From JAUVPY01 sp034412795 (GTDB taxonomy: Bacteria; Chloroflexota; Anaerolineae; 4572-78; NAK82), in contig DAOUMD010000217.1 in assembly GCA_034412795.1 (NCBI GenBank), positions 1 to 64,000 of the forward strand: DNA of 64,000 bases, given 5' to 3'. The position numbers and the translations under genes are program-made. Below are positions 18,686-27,471 of this stretch, piece after piece. Position 1 is the stretch's first letter; each line of letters starts with the position of its first letter. The notes under the pieces are model-generated. The model did no database searches. It saw only the letters and a program-made list of their open reading frames with translations, and was not told the DNA's origin.

Positions 18686-19924
18686 TTAACTAGAATAACG
18701 TTTCATCACCAGCACAACGTTTTGTCCACCGAAGCCGAAGGCATTGACCAGCAACGCATTTACGTCAGCGCGGCGCGACTGGTTAGGCACATAATCCAAG
18801 TCACATTCTGGATCAGGCCGTTCATGGTTGATGGTGGGGGGAATAAGGCCTTCGTGCAGAGTCAAGGCACCGCCCAGCGCCGAAACCGCACCTGCCGCCC
18901 CCATCAGGTGGCCTACCATTGATTTGGTGGCCGTTATGGACAGGTTGTAGGCATGATGGCCAAACACCCGCTTGATCGCTTTGGTCTCGGTCACGTCGTT
19001 GAGTGGTGTACTGGTGCCGTGGGCGTAGATCACGTCGATGTCGGTGGGTTGAAGACCGGCAGCTTGGAGCGCCCCCTGCATGGCGCGTGCTGCTCCGTCG
19101 CCATCCGGGTCGGGAGCAGTGATGTGGAAAGCATCACCAGTTAGCCGCCCACCCAGCACTTCGGCGTAGATCTTGGCCCCGCGCGCCCGGGCGTGCTCCT
19201 CCGTTTCCAGGATCAACACACCCGCGCCTTCACCATATACGAATCCGTCACGGTCTACATCAAAGGGCCGGCTGGCGTGGGTGGGGTCATCGTTGCGGCA
19301 CGACAGGGCTCCCAGACGGCCGAGCGCTGCAAAAGACACGGGGGTGGTGGCCGACTCGGTTCCCCCGGCGATGATTACGTCCGCCTCGCCTCGCTGCAAG
19401 AAATGATAACCCTCGATTATCGAATAGTTGCCACTGGCGCAGGCCAGGGTGGAGGTCAGCACCGGGCCTCTTGCCCCCACCTCAATCGAAACCAGACAAG
19501 AAACGGCGTTGGGCATAATGCTGGGTAACACCAGAGGACTGACACTACGTGGCCCCTTTTCAATCAGCGTGCGGGTGCCAGCTTCCGCCTGACCAATGCC
19601 GCCGCCGCCGGTGGCGATGACCACACCCACGTTGTTACGGTTGCTTTCGTCAATGGTCAAACCCGCATCAGCTAACGCCTGCTGGCTAGCCGCCAGTGAA
19701 AACTGGGTGACACGCGCTGTCCGCTTGGCCATTTTGTGATCCATCCACTGGCTGGGATCAAAATCTTTGATCTCACAACCAATGCGGACCGGAAAATCAC
19801 TGGCGTCAAAGGCGGTGATGTACCCCGCGCCAGATACGCCGTCGTTGAGATTCTTCCAGAACGTCGGAACGTCATTACCAATGGGCGTAATCGCCCCCAA
19901 GCCCGTAACGAAGACTCGGGTCAT
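18686..19924 (-). CDS. fabF: Beta-ketoacyl-ACP synthase II
   Basis: 412 residues, starting behind GAGGAGGTAAATC. The Cys-His-His triad is present: LACASGNYS, then YAHGTSTPLND, then KSMVGHLMGAAGA. It condenses malonyl-ACP with acyl-ACP in fatty-acid elongation. It stands alone here, without fabD/G or acpP, upstream of the atp operon and in the same direction. Confidence 0.95.
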   Translation of the reverse strand: MTRVFVTGLGAITPIGNDVPTFWKNLNDGVSGAGYITAFDASDFPVRIGCEIKDFDPSQWMDHKMAKRTARVTQFSLAASQQALADAGLTIDESNRNNVGVVIATGGGGIGQAEAGTRTLIEKGPRSVSPLVLPSIMPNAVSCLVSIEVGARGPVLTSTLACASGNYSIIEGYHFLQRGEADVIIAGGTESATTPVSFAALGRLGALSCRNDDPTHASRPFDVDRDGFVYGEGAGVLILETEEHARARGAKIYAEVLGGRLTGDAFHITAPDPDGDGAARAMQGALQAAGLQPTDIDVIYAHGTSTPLNDVTETKAIKRVFGHHAYNLSITATKSMVGHLMGAAGAVSALGGALTLHEGLIPPTINHERPDPECDLDYVPNQSRRADVNALLVNAFGFGGQNVVLVMKRYSS

Positions 19925-20174
19925 GATTTACCTCCTCATTGAGCTGAGTTTTCCGGGAAAGCACCGTTCGTACGTGGGCGTGCTCACTCCGCCCTGCGTA
20001 ATGGGGAGCGAGGCACCCCAGGCTTCGGCACGAGCTCAGCCGAGCGGTGCCGAAGCGTCTGCCCCGTTTGACACACTTTCCGAGAGACCTCAGCTTGGGC
20101 CGCCCTGAGGTTACAGCAAAGGCTTATGGCAAAGGTTCTTTTCAGGACAGAGACAGAGTATAATGATGACTGCT

Positions 20175-20212
20175 TGAATCGGCAAGTTCGGCGTTCCGAA
20201 CTTGCCGATTCA
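20175..20212. repeat. Perfect 17-bp-stem hairpin
   Basis: The left arm starts TGAATCGGCAAG and the right arm ends CTTGCCGATTCA; the stem is 17 bp with loop CGTT. There is no T-run, so it is not a standard terminator. It ends 25 bp upstream of the padR -35 box. Confidence 0.75.
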
Positions 20213-20237
20213 GACAAACGTGACAAGTTGCAATCTA

Positions 20238-20266
20238 TTGACAAATAGTCTATAGTATGTTATACT
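20238..20266 (+). promoter_or_regulatory. Promoter of the padR/NifX-like operon
   Basis: TTGACA (20238-20243), 17 bp, TATACT (20261-20266). A strong sigma-70-type promoter, 40 bp upstream of the PadR ATG. Confidence 0.85.
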
Positions 20267-20272
20267 CTAGAC
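20248..20272. promoter_or_regulatory. 25-bp palindromic operator over the -10 box
   Basis: The left arm is GTCTAnAGTAT and the right arm ATACTnTAGAC, with three central bases. All ten specified bases on each side are complementary. It covers the -10 element. This is the expected place for autorepression by the PadR protein encoded next. Confidence 0.75.
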
Positions 20273-20305
20273 ATTAAGCCAATTTCAAAGCGGTGGGGAA
20301 ACGGG

Positions 20306-20674
20306 ATGACGCCAGGAGGTAGAGGACGCGGTCGCCGTCGACGGGTAATGAGTTTCCTCCAGCCATGTTTGCTGGTGATGCTCCATCGGGGGGAAGCACA
20401 CGGCTACAGCCTGTTGAATGGGCTGGGTGAGTTTGGCTTCAATCTCGACCGACTGGATCCCAGCTTGGTGTACCGTGCCTTACGTGATATGGAAGCCGCC
20501 AGCCTGGTCACTTCGGAGTGGGGGGACGAGAGCTTGGGGCCACAGCGCCGCGTGTATCGCATCACCGAAGAAGGCGAACAGGCTCTGATGCAGTGGGTGG
20601 CAGATCTCCGCCGCACCCGTCAGGAAATTGATCAGCTACTGGCTGCTTATGAGAGTGTCTCACAATCAAAATAA
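20306..20674 (+). CDS. PadR-family transcriptional regulator
   Basis: 122 residues. A winged helix with the PadR hallmarks HGYSLLNGL, then LVYRALRDMEAASLV, then RRVYRITEEGEQAL. A short C-terminal dimer helix follows (subfamily s1-like). The N-terminus is very Arg/Gly-rich (GGRGRGRRRR), which may help DNA binding. It heads a run of Fe-S-related genes and probably regulates them. Confidence 0.87.
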   Translation: MTPGGRGRGRRRRVMSFLQPCLLVMLHRGEAHGYSLLNGLGEFGFNLDRLDPSLVYRALRDMEAASLVTSEWGDESLGPQRRVYRITEEGEQALMQWVADLRRTRQEIDQLLAAYESVSQSK

Positions 20675-20708
20675 AAAGGGTCTACTGATAATACGAAAGG
20701 AGCAAATT

Positions 20709-21086
20709 ATGCGAATCGCCATATCAGCAGATGATAGGAAGGATCTTGACAGCCTCGTCAGCGCACATTTCGGACGGTGCCCCTGTTTCATCCTGGTCGA
20801 CGTAGAGGGCCAGGAGGTCAAGGCAGTCACAGCCGTCGACAATCCGTACTACGGCAATCATGCCCCGGGCCAGGTGCCGGCCTTTATCCATAGCCAGGGA
20901 GCCGACGTCATGTTGGCTGGCGGTATGGGTCACCGCGCCATAAGTTTCTTCGAGCAATACGGCATTCAACCTGTCTCAGGCGCGTCCGGCACCGTGCGCG
21001 AAGCGATTGAAAGCTACCTGGGGGGTGAACTACACGGCGTCGAACCGTGTACTGATGCTCACGAGCACCACCATTGCAGTGAATGA
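20709..21086 (+). CDS. NifX/NifB-like (MTH1175) cofactor-binding protein
   Basis: 125 residues from the ATG at 20709 (AAAGGAGCAAATT before it). The dinitrogenase iron-molybdenum cofactor-binding fold (NifX/NafY/MTH1175) starts MRIAIS, with HFGRCPCFILVD and a second half VMLAGGMGHRAISFFEQYG. The C-terminus is metal-ligand-rich (EHHHC). There is no nifHDK nearby, so this is not nitrogen fixation. The family is thought to carry Fe-S or metal clusters. Confidence 0.83.
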   Translation: MRIAISADDRKDLDSLVSAHFGRCPCFILVDVEGQEVKAVTAVDNPYYGNHAPGQVPAFIHSQGADVMLAGGMGHRAISFFEQYGIQPVSGASGTVREAIESYLGGELHGVEPCTDAHEHHHCSE

Positions 21087-21221
21087 GGCCGTTCCAGCAA
21101 AATAGTTGTCCCAAGTTTCATCGATTTCACCGTCATACTCGTGATTTTTGGGATAATTTAAATTCTGGAACTTCCTGAGAGACTTTCTGAGACAATACAG
21201 GACCGAGGAGATGATCCTACA

Positions 21222-21617
21222 ATGAAAATCGCGATCACGACTGAAACCGCAGACCTGGATTCCGCCTTCCATCCCCGCTTTGGACGGGCGGCCAACTTCG
21301 TCATTGTTGATGCTGAAACAGAAGAATGGGAAGCTTATCCCAATCCCGCCCTGAACGCCAGCGGCGGCGCGGGGATTCAAGCAGCTCAATTCATCGCCGA
21401 ACACGGGGCTCAGGTGGCTATTAGCGGCGACTTCGGCCCCAAAGCCCACAACGCGCTGGCGGCCGGAGGTGTACAAATGTTTCTGGCACCCGTCAACGAA
21501 ACCCTCACGGCGCGCGAACTACTGGCCCGCTACCAGCAGGGCCAACTGCAGCAAGTATCGGCCCCCACCAATCCTGGCCATCAGGCTTCACCCGGCGGAG
21601 GAGGGAAAGGCCTCTGA
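21222..21617 (+). CDS. Second NifX/MTH1175-like protein
   Basis: 131 residues, starting MKIAITTETADLDSAFHPRFG, then ANFVIVD and AIGDFGPKAH-like glycine turns (ISGDFGPKAHNAL). A paralogue of the protein just upstream but without the His tail; the C-terminus is Gln/Pro/Gly-rich. Its stop overlaps the next start (TGATG), so it is translationally coupled to the MinD-type ATPase. Probably a partner or scaffold in Fe-S cluster handling. Confidence 0.8.
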   Translation: MKIAITTETADLDSAFHPRFGRAANFVIVDAETEEWEAYPNPALNASGGAGIQAAQFIAEHGAQVAISGDFGPKAHNALAAGGVQMFLAPVNETLTARELLARYQQGQLQQVSAPTNPGHQASPGGGGKGL

Positions 21618-22510
21618 TGCGTATTGCTGTCGCTAGCGGCAAGGGTGGCACTGGCAAGACGACGGTGGCCACCAGCCTGGCTCTTTCGCTCGACGCCGCT
21701 ACAACGCTGATGTTAGACTGCGACGTTGAAGCGCCCAACGCCCACCTTTTCCTGGCCCCCACTTTCGAGTGGCGGGAAGAGGTAGGTATCCTCATCCCCG
21801 AGGTGGATGAGAGCCGCTGCACGTTTTGCGGCCGCTGTGCAGAGGTGTGCCAATTCCACGCCATCGCGGTCATTGGACAAAATACGCTGGTCTTCCCGGA
21901 GCTGTGCCACGGCTGTGGAAGTTGTAGCCTCAACTGCCCGGAGCAGGCGATCAGCGAAAAACTCGACGTGCTGGGAATTCTGGAAGCCGGCCCTACGCCC
22001 AAAGGTCTCTACTTCGCGCGGGGCGTATTGAACGTCGGCGAGCCAATGGCAGCGCCTATCATCCGTCAACTCAAGAAATGGGAAACAGAAGGAGACAGGC
22101 AGCCTCTTGATCCAAACGAGGCAGCCAAGTGGGAGACTATCATTTTGGACGCATCCCCCGGCACCTCCTGTCCGGTGGTCGAAACCGTGACGGGGGCAGA
22201 TTTTGTTCTGCTGGTCACCGAGCCAACCCCCTTCGGCCTGCACGACTTGCAGTTGATGGTCGAAGTAGTACATGAGTTAGACATCCCGGCCGGCGTAGTC
22301 ATCAATCGCGACGGGACGGGCAACGTTGAGGTAGACCGGTTCTGCGCCGAGGCCGGCTTGCCGGTGCTGATGCGCATCCCACTAGACCGGGCGATTGGTG
22401 CAGGCATTGCCCAGGGCAAGCCACTGGTAACCATTCGGCCCGAGTACATCGACCGCTTCCGTAGCCTCTACCGGCAAATTGAAAACATCACACAAGGGGC
22501 AAACCGATGA
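21617..22510 (+). CDS. MinD-superfamily ATPase with inserted 2x[4Fe-4S] ferredoxin
   Basis: 297 residues. Deviant Walker A GKGGTGKTT (residues about 8-16). An inserted ferredoxin follows at about residues 60-115, with CTFCGRCAEVC and CHGCGSCSLNCP. The rest is the MinD/Mrp ATPase core (ILDASPGTSCPVVE, VTEPTPFGLHD). This family occurs in anaerobes beside MTH1175-like proteins and is thought to act in Fe-S cluster or redox-linked maturation; the exact reaction is unknown. Overlaps: 1 bp before, 4 bp after. Confidence 0.88.
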   Translation: MRIAVASGKGGTGKTTVATSLALSLDAATTLMLDCDVEAPNAHLFLAPTFEWREEVGILIPEVDESRCTFCGRCAEVCQFHAIAVIGQNTLVFPELCHGCGSCSLNCPEQAISEKLDVLGILEAGPTPKGLYFARGVLNVGEPMAAPIIRQLKKWETEGDRQPLDPNEAAKWETIILDASPGTSCPVVETVTGADFVLLVTEPTPFGLHDLQLMVEVVHELDIPAGVVINRDGTGNVEVDRFCAEAGLPVLMRIPLDRAIGAGIAQGKPLVTIRPEYIDRFRSLYRQIENITQGANR

Positions 22511-23415
22511 AGCAATTGGTCATTCTCAGCGGCAAAGGGGGGACCGGGAAAACCAGCGTGGCGGCCGCCTTTGCTCACCTGGCTGCCGAAGGAGAGCGTC
22601 CCATCCGCGCCGTCTTGGCCGACGCCGATGTAGACGCCTCCAACCTGGAATTGGTGCTCAACCCCACTGTGCTGGAGACACACAAATTTATGGGTGGGGG
22701 GGTGGCCGTCATCGACATAGAGGCGTGCGAGGGATGCGGTGTGTGTGCCGAAGTGTGTCGCTTTGACGCGATCAGCCTTGACGAAGCAGGCGACGGACGT
22801 CCCCAGGTGGATCCTATCGCCTGCGACGGTTGTGCTGCCTGCGTCTATCAGTGTCCCACCCAGGCCATCCATATGGAGCCCCAACAGGCCGGACAGTGGT
22901 TTCGCTCCGAGGGTCGATACGGCCCTCTCTTTCACGCCGCCTTGCGCCCGGCACAGGAGAACTCAGGCAAGCTGGTGACGATGGTCAAGCAGCAGGCCCG
23001 GCTGCTGGCGCTCGACAATGATTATGAACTGATCATCGTGGATGGTCCCCCAGGCATCGGCTGCCCGGTCATCAGCGCAGCTTCTGGGGCTGACCTGGTC
23101 CTCATCGTGACTGAGCCAAGCGTGGCCGGAGTTCACGACCTGGGGCGTGTGTTGCAAACCACTGAGCATTTTGGCCTGCCGGCTTTGGTCTGCATCAACA
23201 AGGCCGATCTGCAAGAAGAGGCCACAGCCACAATCGAGGCATTTTGCCGTGACAGAGGCATTGAAGTAGTTGGACACATCCCCTTTGACACACGCGTCAC
23301 CCGGGCAATGGTTCAGGGCCTACCAATAACCTCCTACTACGACACACCGGTCGCAGAAACACTACGCCAAGCATGGGCGCGAGTTTTGGACGCTCTGGAC
23401 AACGGGGGAGGCTAG
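22507..23415 (+). CDS. Paralogous MinD-superfamily ATPase with inserted ferredoxin
   Basis: 302 residues. Walker A GKGGTGKTS, ferredoxin insert CEGCGVCAEVC and CDGCAACVYQC, ATPase motif IVDGPPGIGCPVISA. It starts at an ATGA overlap with its paralogue. The two side-by-side copies have diverged clearly and may act as a heterodimer. Cytoplasmic. Confidence 0.88.
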   Translation: MKQLVILSGKGGTGKTSVAAAFAHLAAEGERPIRAVLADADVDASNLELVLNPTVLETHKFMGGGVAVIDIEACEGCGVCAEVCRFDAISLDEAGDGRPQVDPIACDGCAACVYQCPTQAIHMEPQQAGQWFRSEGRYGPLFHAALRPAQENSGKLVTMVKQQARLLALDNDYELIIVDGPPGIGCPVISAASGADLVLIVTEPSVAGVHDLGRVLQTTEHFGLPALVCINKADLQEEATATIEAFCRDRGIEVVGHIPFDTRVTRAMVQGLPITSYYDTPVAETLRQAWARVLDALDNGGG

Positions 23416-23422
23416 GAATGCC

Positions 23423-23713
23423 ATGCAAGACTTAGAACAGCCGATCATCGAGCAGTTGCAGACAGTAATAGACCCCGAAACCGGCGCTGACGTATGGCGC
23501 ATGCGCTTGATCGAGAATCTTACGGTAGATGATACGGGCCACGTTACTTATCGCTTCCGTCCTTCGTCACCGCTGTGCCCCATAGCCATCCCCCTGGCCC
23601 AGATGATCAAAGCTGCCGTGAGCCAGGTTCCAGGTGTCACCAGCCAAACTATCGAAGTCACGAACTATGTGCAGGCATCGCTTCTAACCGAGCTTCTGAA
23701 TCAAGAGCCCTAG
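23423..23713 (+). CDS. DUF59/MIP18-family Fe-S assembly protein
   Basis: 96 residues. A typical DUF59 (SufT/PaaD-like) layout: VIDPETGADVWRMRLIENL, then RPSSPLCPIAIPLAQMI with the conserved Cys. These small proteins take part in Fe-S cluster maturation together with Mrp/MinD-type ATPases, which fits its place 7 bp after two of them. It starts right after the ATPase gene in the same operon. Confidence 0.83.
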   Translation: MQDLEQPIIEQLQTVIDPETGADVWRMRLIENLTVDDTGHVTYRFRPSSPLCPIAIPLAQMIKAAVSQVPGVTSQTIEVTNYVQASLLTELLNQEP

Positions 23714-23717
23714 CGGT

Positions 23718-25877
23718 ATGAGAGTGTTTATTTTCCTCTCGATCATTATGACAACTTTGTGGCTGGCAGCCTGTCGACTCGAGCCGAGTATAGAGCCCTC
23801 CAAGGTAACAACTGCATGGCCGGAGGCCACAGACAGTGCTGACCTCGTCGGCAAACCGATCAAAGGTAGTGGTGATCCGCAGCCCAAGGCGACGCTTTCA
23901 GAGAATGAGAAGGCCTATCCTGAGTCGACTGCTGTCTTATGGGCCGCTGGGTTCCTGTGGACGGCCAACGAAAGTGGTTTGCTCACGCGGTGGGACGTGC
24001 AAACTCAGAACTACAAGCAGTACCGCTTGCCTGATGAGGCCGTCATTCGGGCTCTTACCAGCGATGGAGAGACGCTCTATGCTGGAACTGACGGGGGAGA
24101 TATCTGGCAACTTGCCGGTGATGGTCCGCCGACGCAGGTCAAAGACAGCGCGTCCGGCTGGGTCTCGGCGCTCGCCCTTGATGAAAGCCGTAATCTATGG
24201 TATGCAGACACCAACCACTTCGATCGGGAAGACGGGAAATACCAGACCGGACGCGGATTGGCCTTGCTTGAATCGGTCCAGCCTCCCGATTGGCGCCAAG
24301 GCGAAGAGATAAAATTTAATTTAGTCGATAATGGCTACGTCGATAGCGACCCTCTCCAACGCATAAGCGCCCTGGCTTTTGATAACGAGAGAGCCATCTT
24401 GTGGGTTGGGACACGCTTCGCAGGGCTGCTTGGCTATGACGTTCATGGGGAGACCTGGCAGCATCACAACACATTTAACGGCCATCTAGAGAACAACACG
24501 ATCCACGATCTCAAGATCGCCCCGGACGGCTCATTGTGGCTGGCAACCGCGTCCGGCGTTTCCACCACTCGCAAAGGAGTGTGGGAGAATCATCACTTGA
24601 TCGACGACCCGTTTGCCGGAGGTGCGCTTTCGCTGGCAATTTCCGGTAACAACACGGTATGGGTAGCAGGTGAGGGCTACATCGCCCACAAGACTCCAGG
24701 CGAGAGGTGGCAGGTTTACCACATCACAAACAACCCATTGCTTACAGATCGGGCCCGTTTCATCGTGCTGGACGACAGGGATCACCCGTGGTTCATTGGA
24801 CGCAGAGGGAAAATCCATTTTGATGGTGATGTCTGGACAGCCTATGATGCCGATGTGCGTCGTTTCGCCATGTTCACGCCAATGCTGCCACCCACAAAGA
24901 TAATCTCGCCGCCACTTAGCTTCCCCTCCCCTGCACAGGATTACGATGGCTGGCACCAAACGTGGCCCAGGCCAGAAGCTGACAACGGGCGGTGCATACA
25001 CTTTTTGCAGGCGCACCAGTTTGATGCTATTGAGGCGCAGCGCCAGGTCAACCGCATGAAGAGATTGGGGATGCGCTGGACCGTGGTCCACTACGCCGAC
25101 CACGAGCAGTTGGTGCGCACCGCGCCCATCTTCCAGGAGGCAGGTATCACCGTAATCTGGCGCCCCTTCGTTCGCCCATATGAAACCTATCCCAGTTGGA
25201 CCGAAGACGTGGAGTACCTGCGCTCACGAGGGCTTGCGCCATACTTCCAACTCTACAATGAGCCGAGTCTCGACCATGAGTGGGAGGACGCCGGGCCGGT
25301 TAACCAGGAGACATATGTGGGCAACTTGCTGGGCGCTGCCAGGGAGGTCTACGATGCGGGCGGATATGTTGGCTTGCAGTTCGTCAACCCCGATTGGCTG
25401 CGCCTGACGCTACAGGCGATGGAGACACGGGGGATGAATGACATATTTGATCGACTTTTTTTCATACCCCACCTGTACGGTCTGAATCACCCACCTGATT
25501 ACGACGAAGACATTAACAGCGTCCTGGGATTCAGAGAGTTCGTCAGGGTCTTTGAGGAAGAAATCGGTTTTGTGCCGGTTATGATCGCCGGGGAAGGGGG
25601 GTGGCGTCCCGGTGAGGCCCAAGATAATCGGTATCCGGCCGTCAGCGAACAACTTCACCGCGATTATCATCTGGCCGTATTCGATTGGTTTCAAACCGGC
25701 CGGCTTTCCGACGGACAAGCATTACCTGACTATTTCTTGGCCTTTTGTCCCTGGCTGATATCCGACCCACACGACCCGGCAGCCTGGTTCGATAGCGACA
25801 CCGGGGACAGAACCTCGACCATCCAGGCCGTGGAGGCGATGCCTTCATTCAAAAGGAAATTCTCGTGGGACAGATAA
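23718..25877 (+). CDS. Lipoprotein: beta-propeller plus GH-A-like glycosidase domain
   Basis: 719 residues. Lipobox LAAC at about residues 16-19. Residues about 60-370 carry propeller repeats of the two-component-regulator type (ILWVGTRFAGLLGYD, APDGSLWLATASGVS). Residues about 420-715 look like a TIM-barrel: FQLYNEPSLDHEW holds the Asn-Glu-Pro acid/base motif of clan GH-A and MIAGEGGWRPGE a likely nucleophile. It lies on the cell surface. It sits 4 bp after the DUF59 gene yet has no obvious link to Fe-S biology. The substrate is unknown. Confidence 0.65.
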   Translation: MRVFIFLSIIMTTLWLAACRLEPSIEPSKVTTAWPEATDSADLVGKPIKGSGDPQPKATLSENEKAYPESTAVLWAAGFLWTANESGLLTRWDVQTQNYKQYRLPDEAVIRALTSDGETLYAGTDGGDIWQLAGDGPPTQVKDSASGWVSALALDESRNLWYADTNHFDREDGKYQTGRGLALLESVQPPDWRQGEEIKFNLVDNGYVDSDPLQRISALAFDNERAILWVGTRFAGLLGYDVHGETWQHHNTFNGHLENNTIHDLKIAPDGSLWLATASGVSTTRKGVWENHHLIDDPFAGGALSLAISGNNTVWVAGEGYIAHKTPGERWQVYHITNNPLLTDRARFIVLDDRDHPWFIGRRGKIHFDGDVWTAYDADVRRFAMFTPMLPPTKIISPPLSFPSPAQDYDGWHQTWPRPEADNGRCIHFLQAHQFDAIEAQRQVNRMKRLGMRWTVVHYADHEQLVRTAPIFQEAGITVIWRPFVRPYETYPSWTEDVEYLRSRGLAPYFQLYNEPSLDHEWEDAGPVNQETYVGNLLGAAREVYDAGGYVGLQFVNPDWLRLTLQAMETRGMNDIFDRLFFIPHLYGLNHPPDYDEDINSVLGFREFVRVFEEEIGFVPVMIAGEGGWRPGEAQDNRYPAVSEQLHRDYHLAVFDWFQTGRLSDGQALPDYFLAFCPWLISDPHDPAAWFDSDTGDRTSTIQAVEAMPSFKRKFSWDR

Positions 25878-25911
25878 TCTTGATCTTCACACAACGAGGA
25901 GTGCATTGCAC

Positions 25912-26742
25912 ATGAAGAAAATAACTTGCGTGGTAGACAACACAGTACAGCATGGGTCCCTCTATTGGGGGGAACACGGCGTAAGCTTTCGCATCGAAAC
26001 CGATCAAGGCTGCTTCCTATTCGACACAGGCCGCACCGAGTCGGTGTTATGGCACAACCTGGGTATGATGGGAGGCTGTCCACGAGATGCCAAAGCATTG
26101 GTCCTCAGCCACGCTCACATCGACCACACCGGGGCACTGGTCACTGTGTTGTCTCAAAAGCCCGGTTTACCGCTATACGCCAGCCCTGACCTCTTTCGAG
26201 CGCGCTTTACGTTGCAAGAAGGCAATTACAAACCGGTAGGGCTCCCCGTGACCCAACAGGAATTGAACCAATTGGCCGACCTGCGCCTTAGCGAAACCCC
26301 CACCGAGGTACTCCCTGGCGTGTGGACCAGCGGTGAAATCGCCGAGCGACCAGAGCCGGAGGGGCGCAGCAACCGCCACATGGTGCTCATAGATGGGGGC
26401 TGGCAGCCCGATCCCTATAAAGACGACATGTCATTGGTAATTGAAACACAAGAAGGATTGGTCGTGATCTGTGGCTGCTGTCACGCAGGGTTGTTAAACA
26501 CACTAGCCCACGTGCAGCGAGCCTTCCAGCGCCCCATCACCACCATCCTGGGCGGCACCCACCTGGTAGAAGCAGACGAGGCACATCTGAAACGCGTTAT
26601 CACGATTCTGCGCGACACCTATGACACGCCACGCCTTTATCTCAACCACTGTACGGGTGACCGGGCGTACGTTGCCCTGGCGAGTGCCTTTGGCGATCAA
26701 GTCAATCCCTGTCCGGTGGGAACAACGCTGACCATTGAATGA
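25912..26742 (+). CDS. MBL-fold metallohydrolase (COG1237-like)
   Basis: 276 residues from the ATG at 25912 (GAGGAG ten bases earlier; a TTG two codons upstream is less likely). Metal motif SHAHIDHTG, later CGCCHAGLLNTL and LGGTHLVEAD. These match the subgroup annotated as 7,8-dihydropterin-6-methyl-4-(ribofuranosyl)aminobenzene-5'-phosphate synthase, known from methanopterin routes but widespread in other bacteria. No other methanopterin gene is here, so the true substrate is uncertain. Confidence 0.82.
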   Translation: MKKITCVVDNTVQHGSLYWGEHGVSFRIETDQGCFLFDTGRTESVLWHNLGMMGGCPRDAKALVLSHAHIDHTGALVTVLSQKPGLPLYASPDLFRARFTLQEGNYKPVGLPVTQQELNQLADLRLSETPTEVLPGVWTSGEIAERPEPEGRSNRHMVLIDGGWQPDPYKDDMSLVIETQEGLVVICGCCHAGLLNTLAHVQRAFQRPITTILGGTHLVEADEAHLKRVITILRDTYDTPRLYLNHCTGDRAYVALASAFGDQVNPCPVGTTLTIE

Positions 26743-26854
26743 ATGTTGGGGTGCGTCCCAAATTTCGGGAGCACAGGGGGGAGCGGGGGGATACCCCCCG
26801 AAATCCCCCCCGTCTGTCCTAAAATCTGGGACAGACCCCGAGTGTTGTGAACAT

Positions 26855-26883
26855 TTGCACAATACTCAATTCGGGTGTATAAT
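26855..26883 (+). promoter_or_regulatory. Promoter of osmC-like gene
   Basis: TTGCAC (26855-26860), 17 bp, TATAAT (26878-26883), 74 bp before the start. It is preceded by a run of G/C homopolymers (26770-26815) after the MBL gene. Confidence 0.7.
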
Positions 26884-26956
26884 AGGTGTATATACACTCA
26901 CAACATACTTTACATTCGATGGCAAAAACAACTATATTCATAAAAAGGTGGTAACA

Positions 26957-27367
26957 ATGGGTAAAGTAACAACATACTACAAAGGTGACATGCTCTTTGA
27001 GAGCAAGCTGGGCAACCACAGCGTCCTGATTGACGTACCGGCCGGCATGGGCGGCAGCGATCGAGGTCCAACACCGCCCGAACTCTTCATTGCCTCGCTG
27101 GGATCTTGTGTTGGAGCTTTCGTGGCCAACTACTGTGGTAAATCGGGCGTCGACACCAAGGACATGACCGTAGACGTCACATTTGACAAAGTAGAAGATC
27201 CCACCCGGCTGGTCAATCTGAAGATCGAAGTCAATTTGCCCAACGGCGACTGCGAGAAACGGCAGAAAGCTATCTTGCGCGTCGCCGAGCACTGTCCGGT
27301 CCACGAGACGATTGCAACTCTGGAAGGTATCGAAATCAATATAAACGGCCAGAAGGAGGCAGCCTGA
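26957..27367 (+). CDS. OsmC/Ohr-family protein
   Basis: 136 residues from the ATG at 26957 (AAAAGGTGG before it). The two conserved cysteines are in IASLGSCVGAFVANYC and EHCPVHETI, so the thiol-peroxidase centre is intact. OsmC-type enzymes reduce organic hydroperoxides or handle sulfur species. It has its own promoter and is followed by a terminator, so it is probably monocistronic. Confidence 0.88.
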   Translation: MGKVTTYYKGDMLFESKLGNHSVLIDVPAGMGGSDRGPTPPELFIASLGSCVGAFVANYCGKSGVDTKDMTVDVTFDKVEDPTRLVNLKIEVNLPNGDCEKRQKAILRVAEHCPVHETIATLEGIEININGQKEAA

Positions 27368-27382
27368 ACATAGGCTAAACTG

Positions 27383-27432
27383 AGGGGTATGCACGCTTCG
27401 ATTTCCTACAAGTCTCCGGCGTGCATACCCCT
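27383..27432 (+). terminator. Terminator-like hairpin after osmC-like gene
   Basis: The 14-bp arms AGGGGTATGCACGC (27383-27396) and GCGTGCATACCCCT (27419-27432) are perfectly complementary with a 22-nt loop, followed by TGTTTG. Confidence 0.65.
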
Positions 27433-27471
27433 TGTTTGGATAGATGTTGTCATCTGACCAGGGGTCTATCC

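Larger units (their letters stand above)
19925..20305. other. Divergent intergenic region fabF / padR
   Basis: 381 bp. It contains the inverted repeat GCTTCGGCAC/GTGCCGAAGC (20022-20056), a very stable hairpin at 20175-20212, and the padR promoter with its palindrome. No gene was seen. Confidence 0.6.

Noticed and set aside
20709..23713. Nitrogen-fixation genes
   Set aside because: NifX-like proteins are present but there is no nifHDKENB; the MTH1175 branch is widespread in non-fixers.
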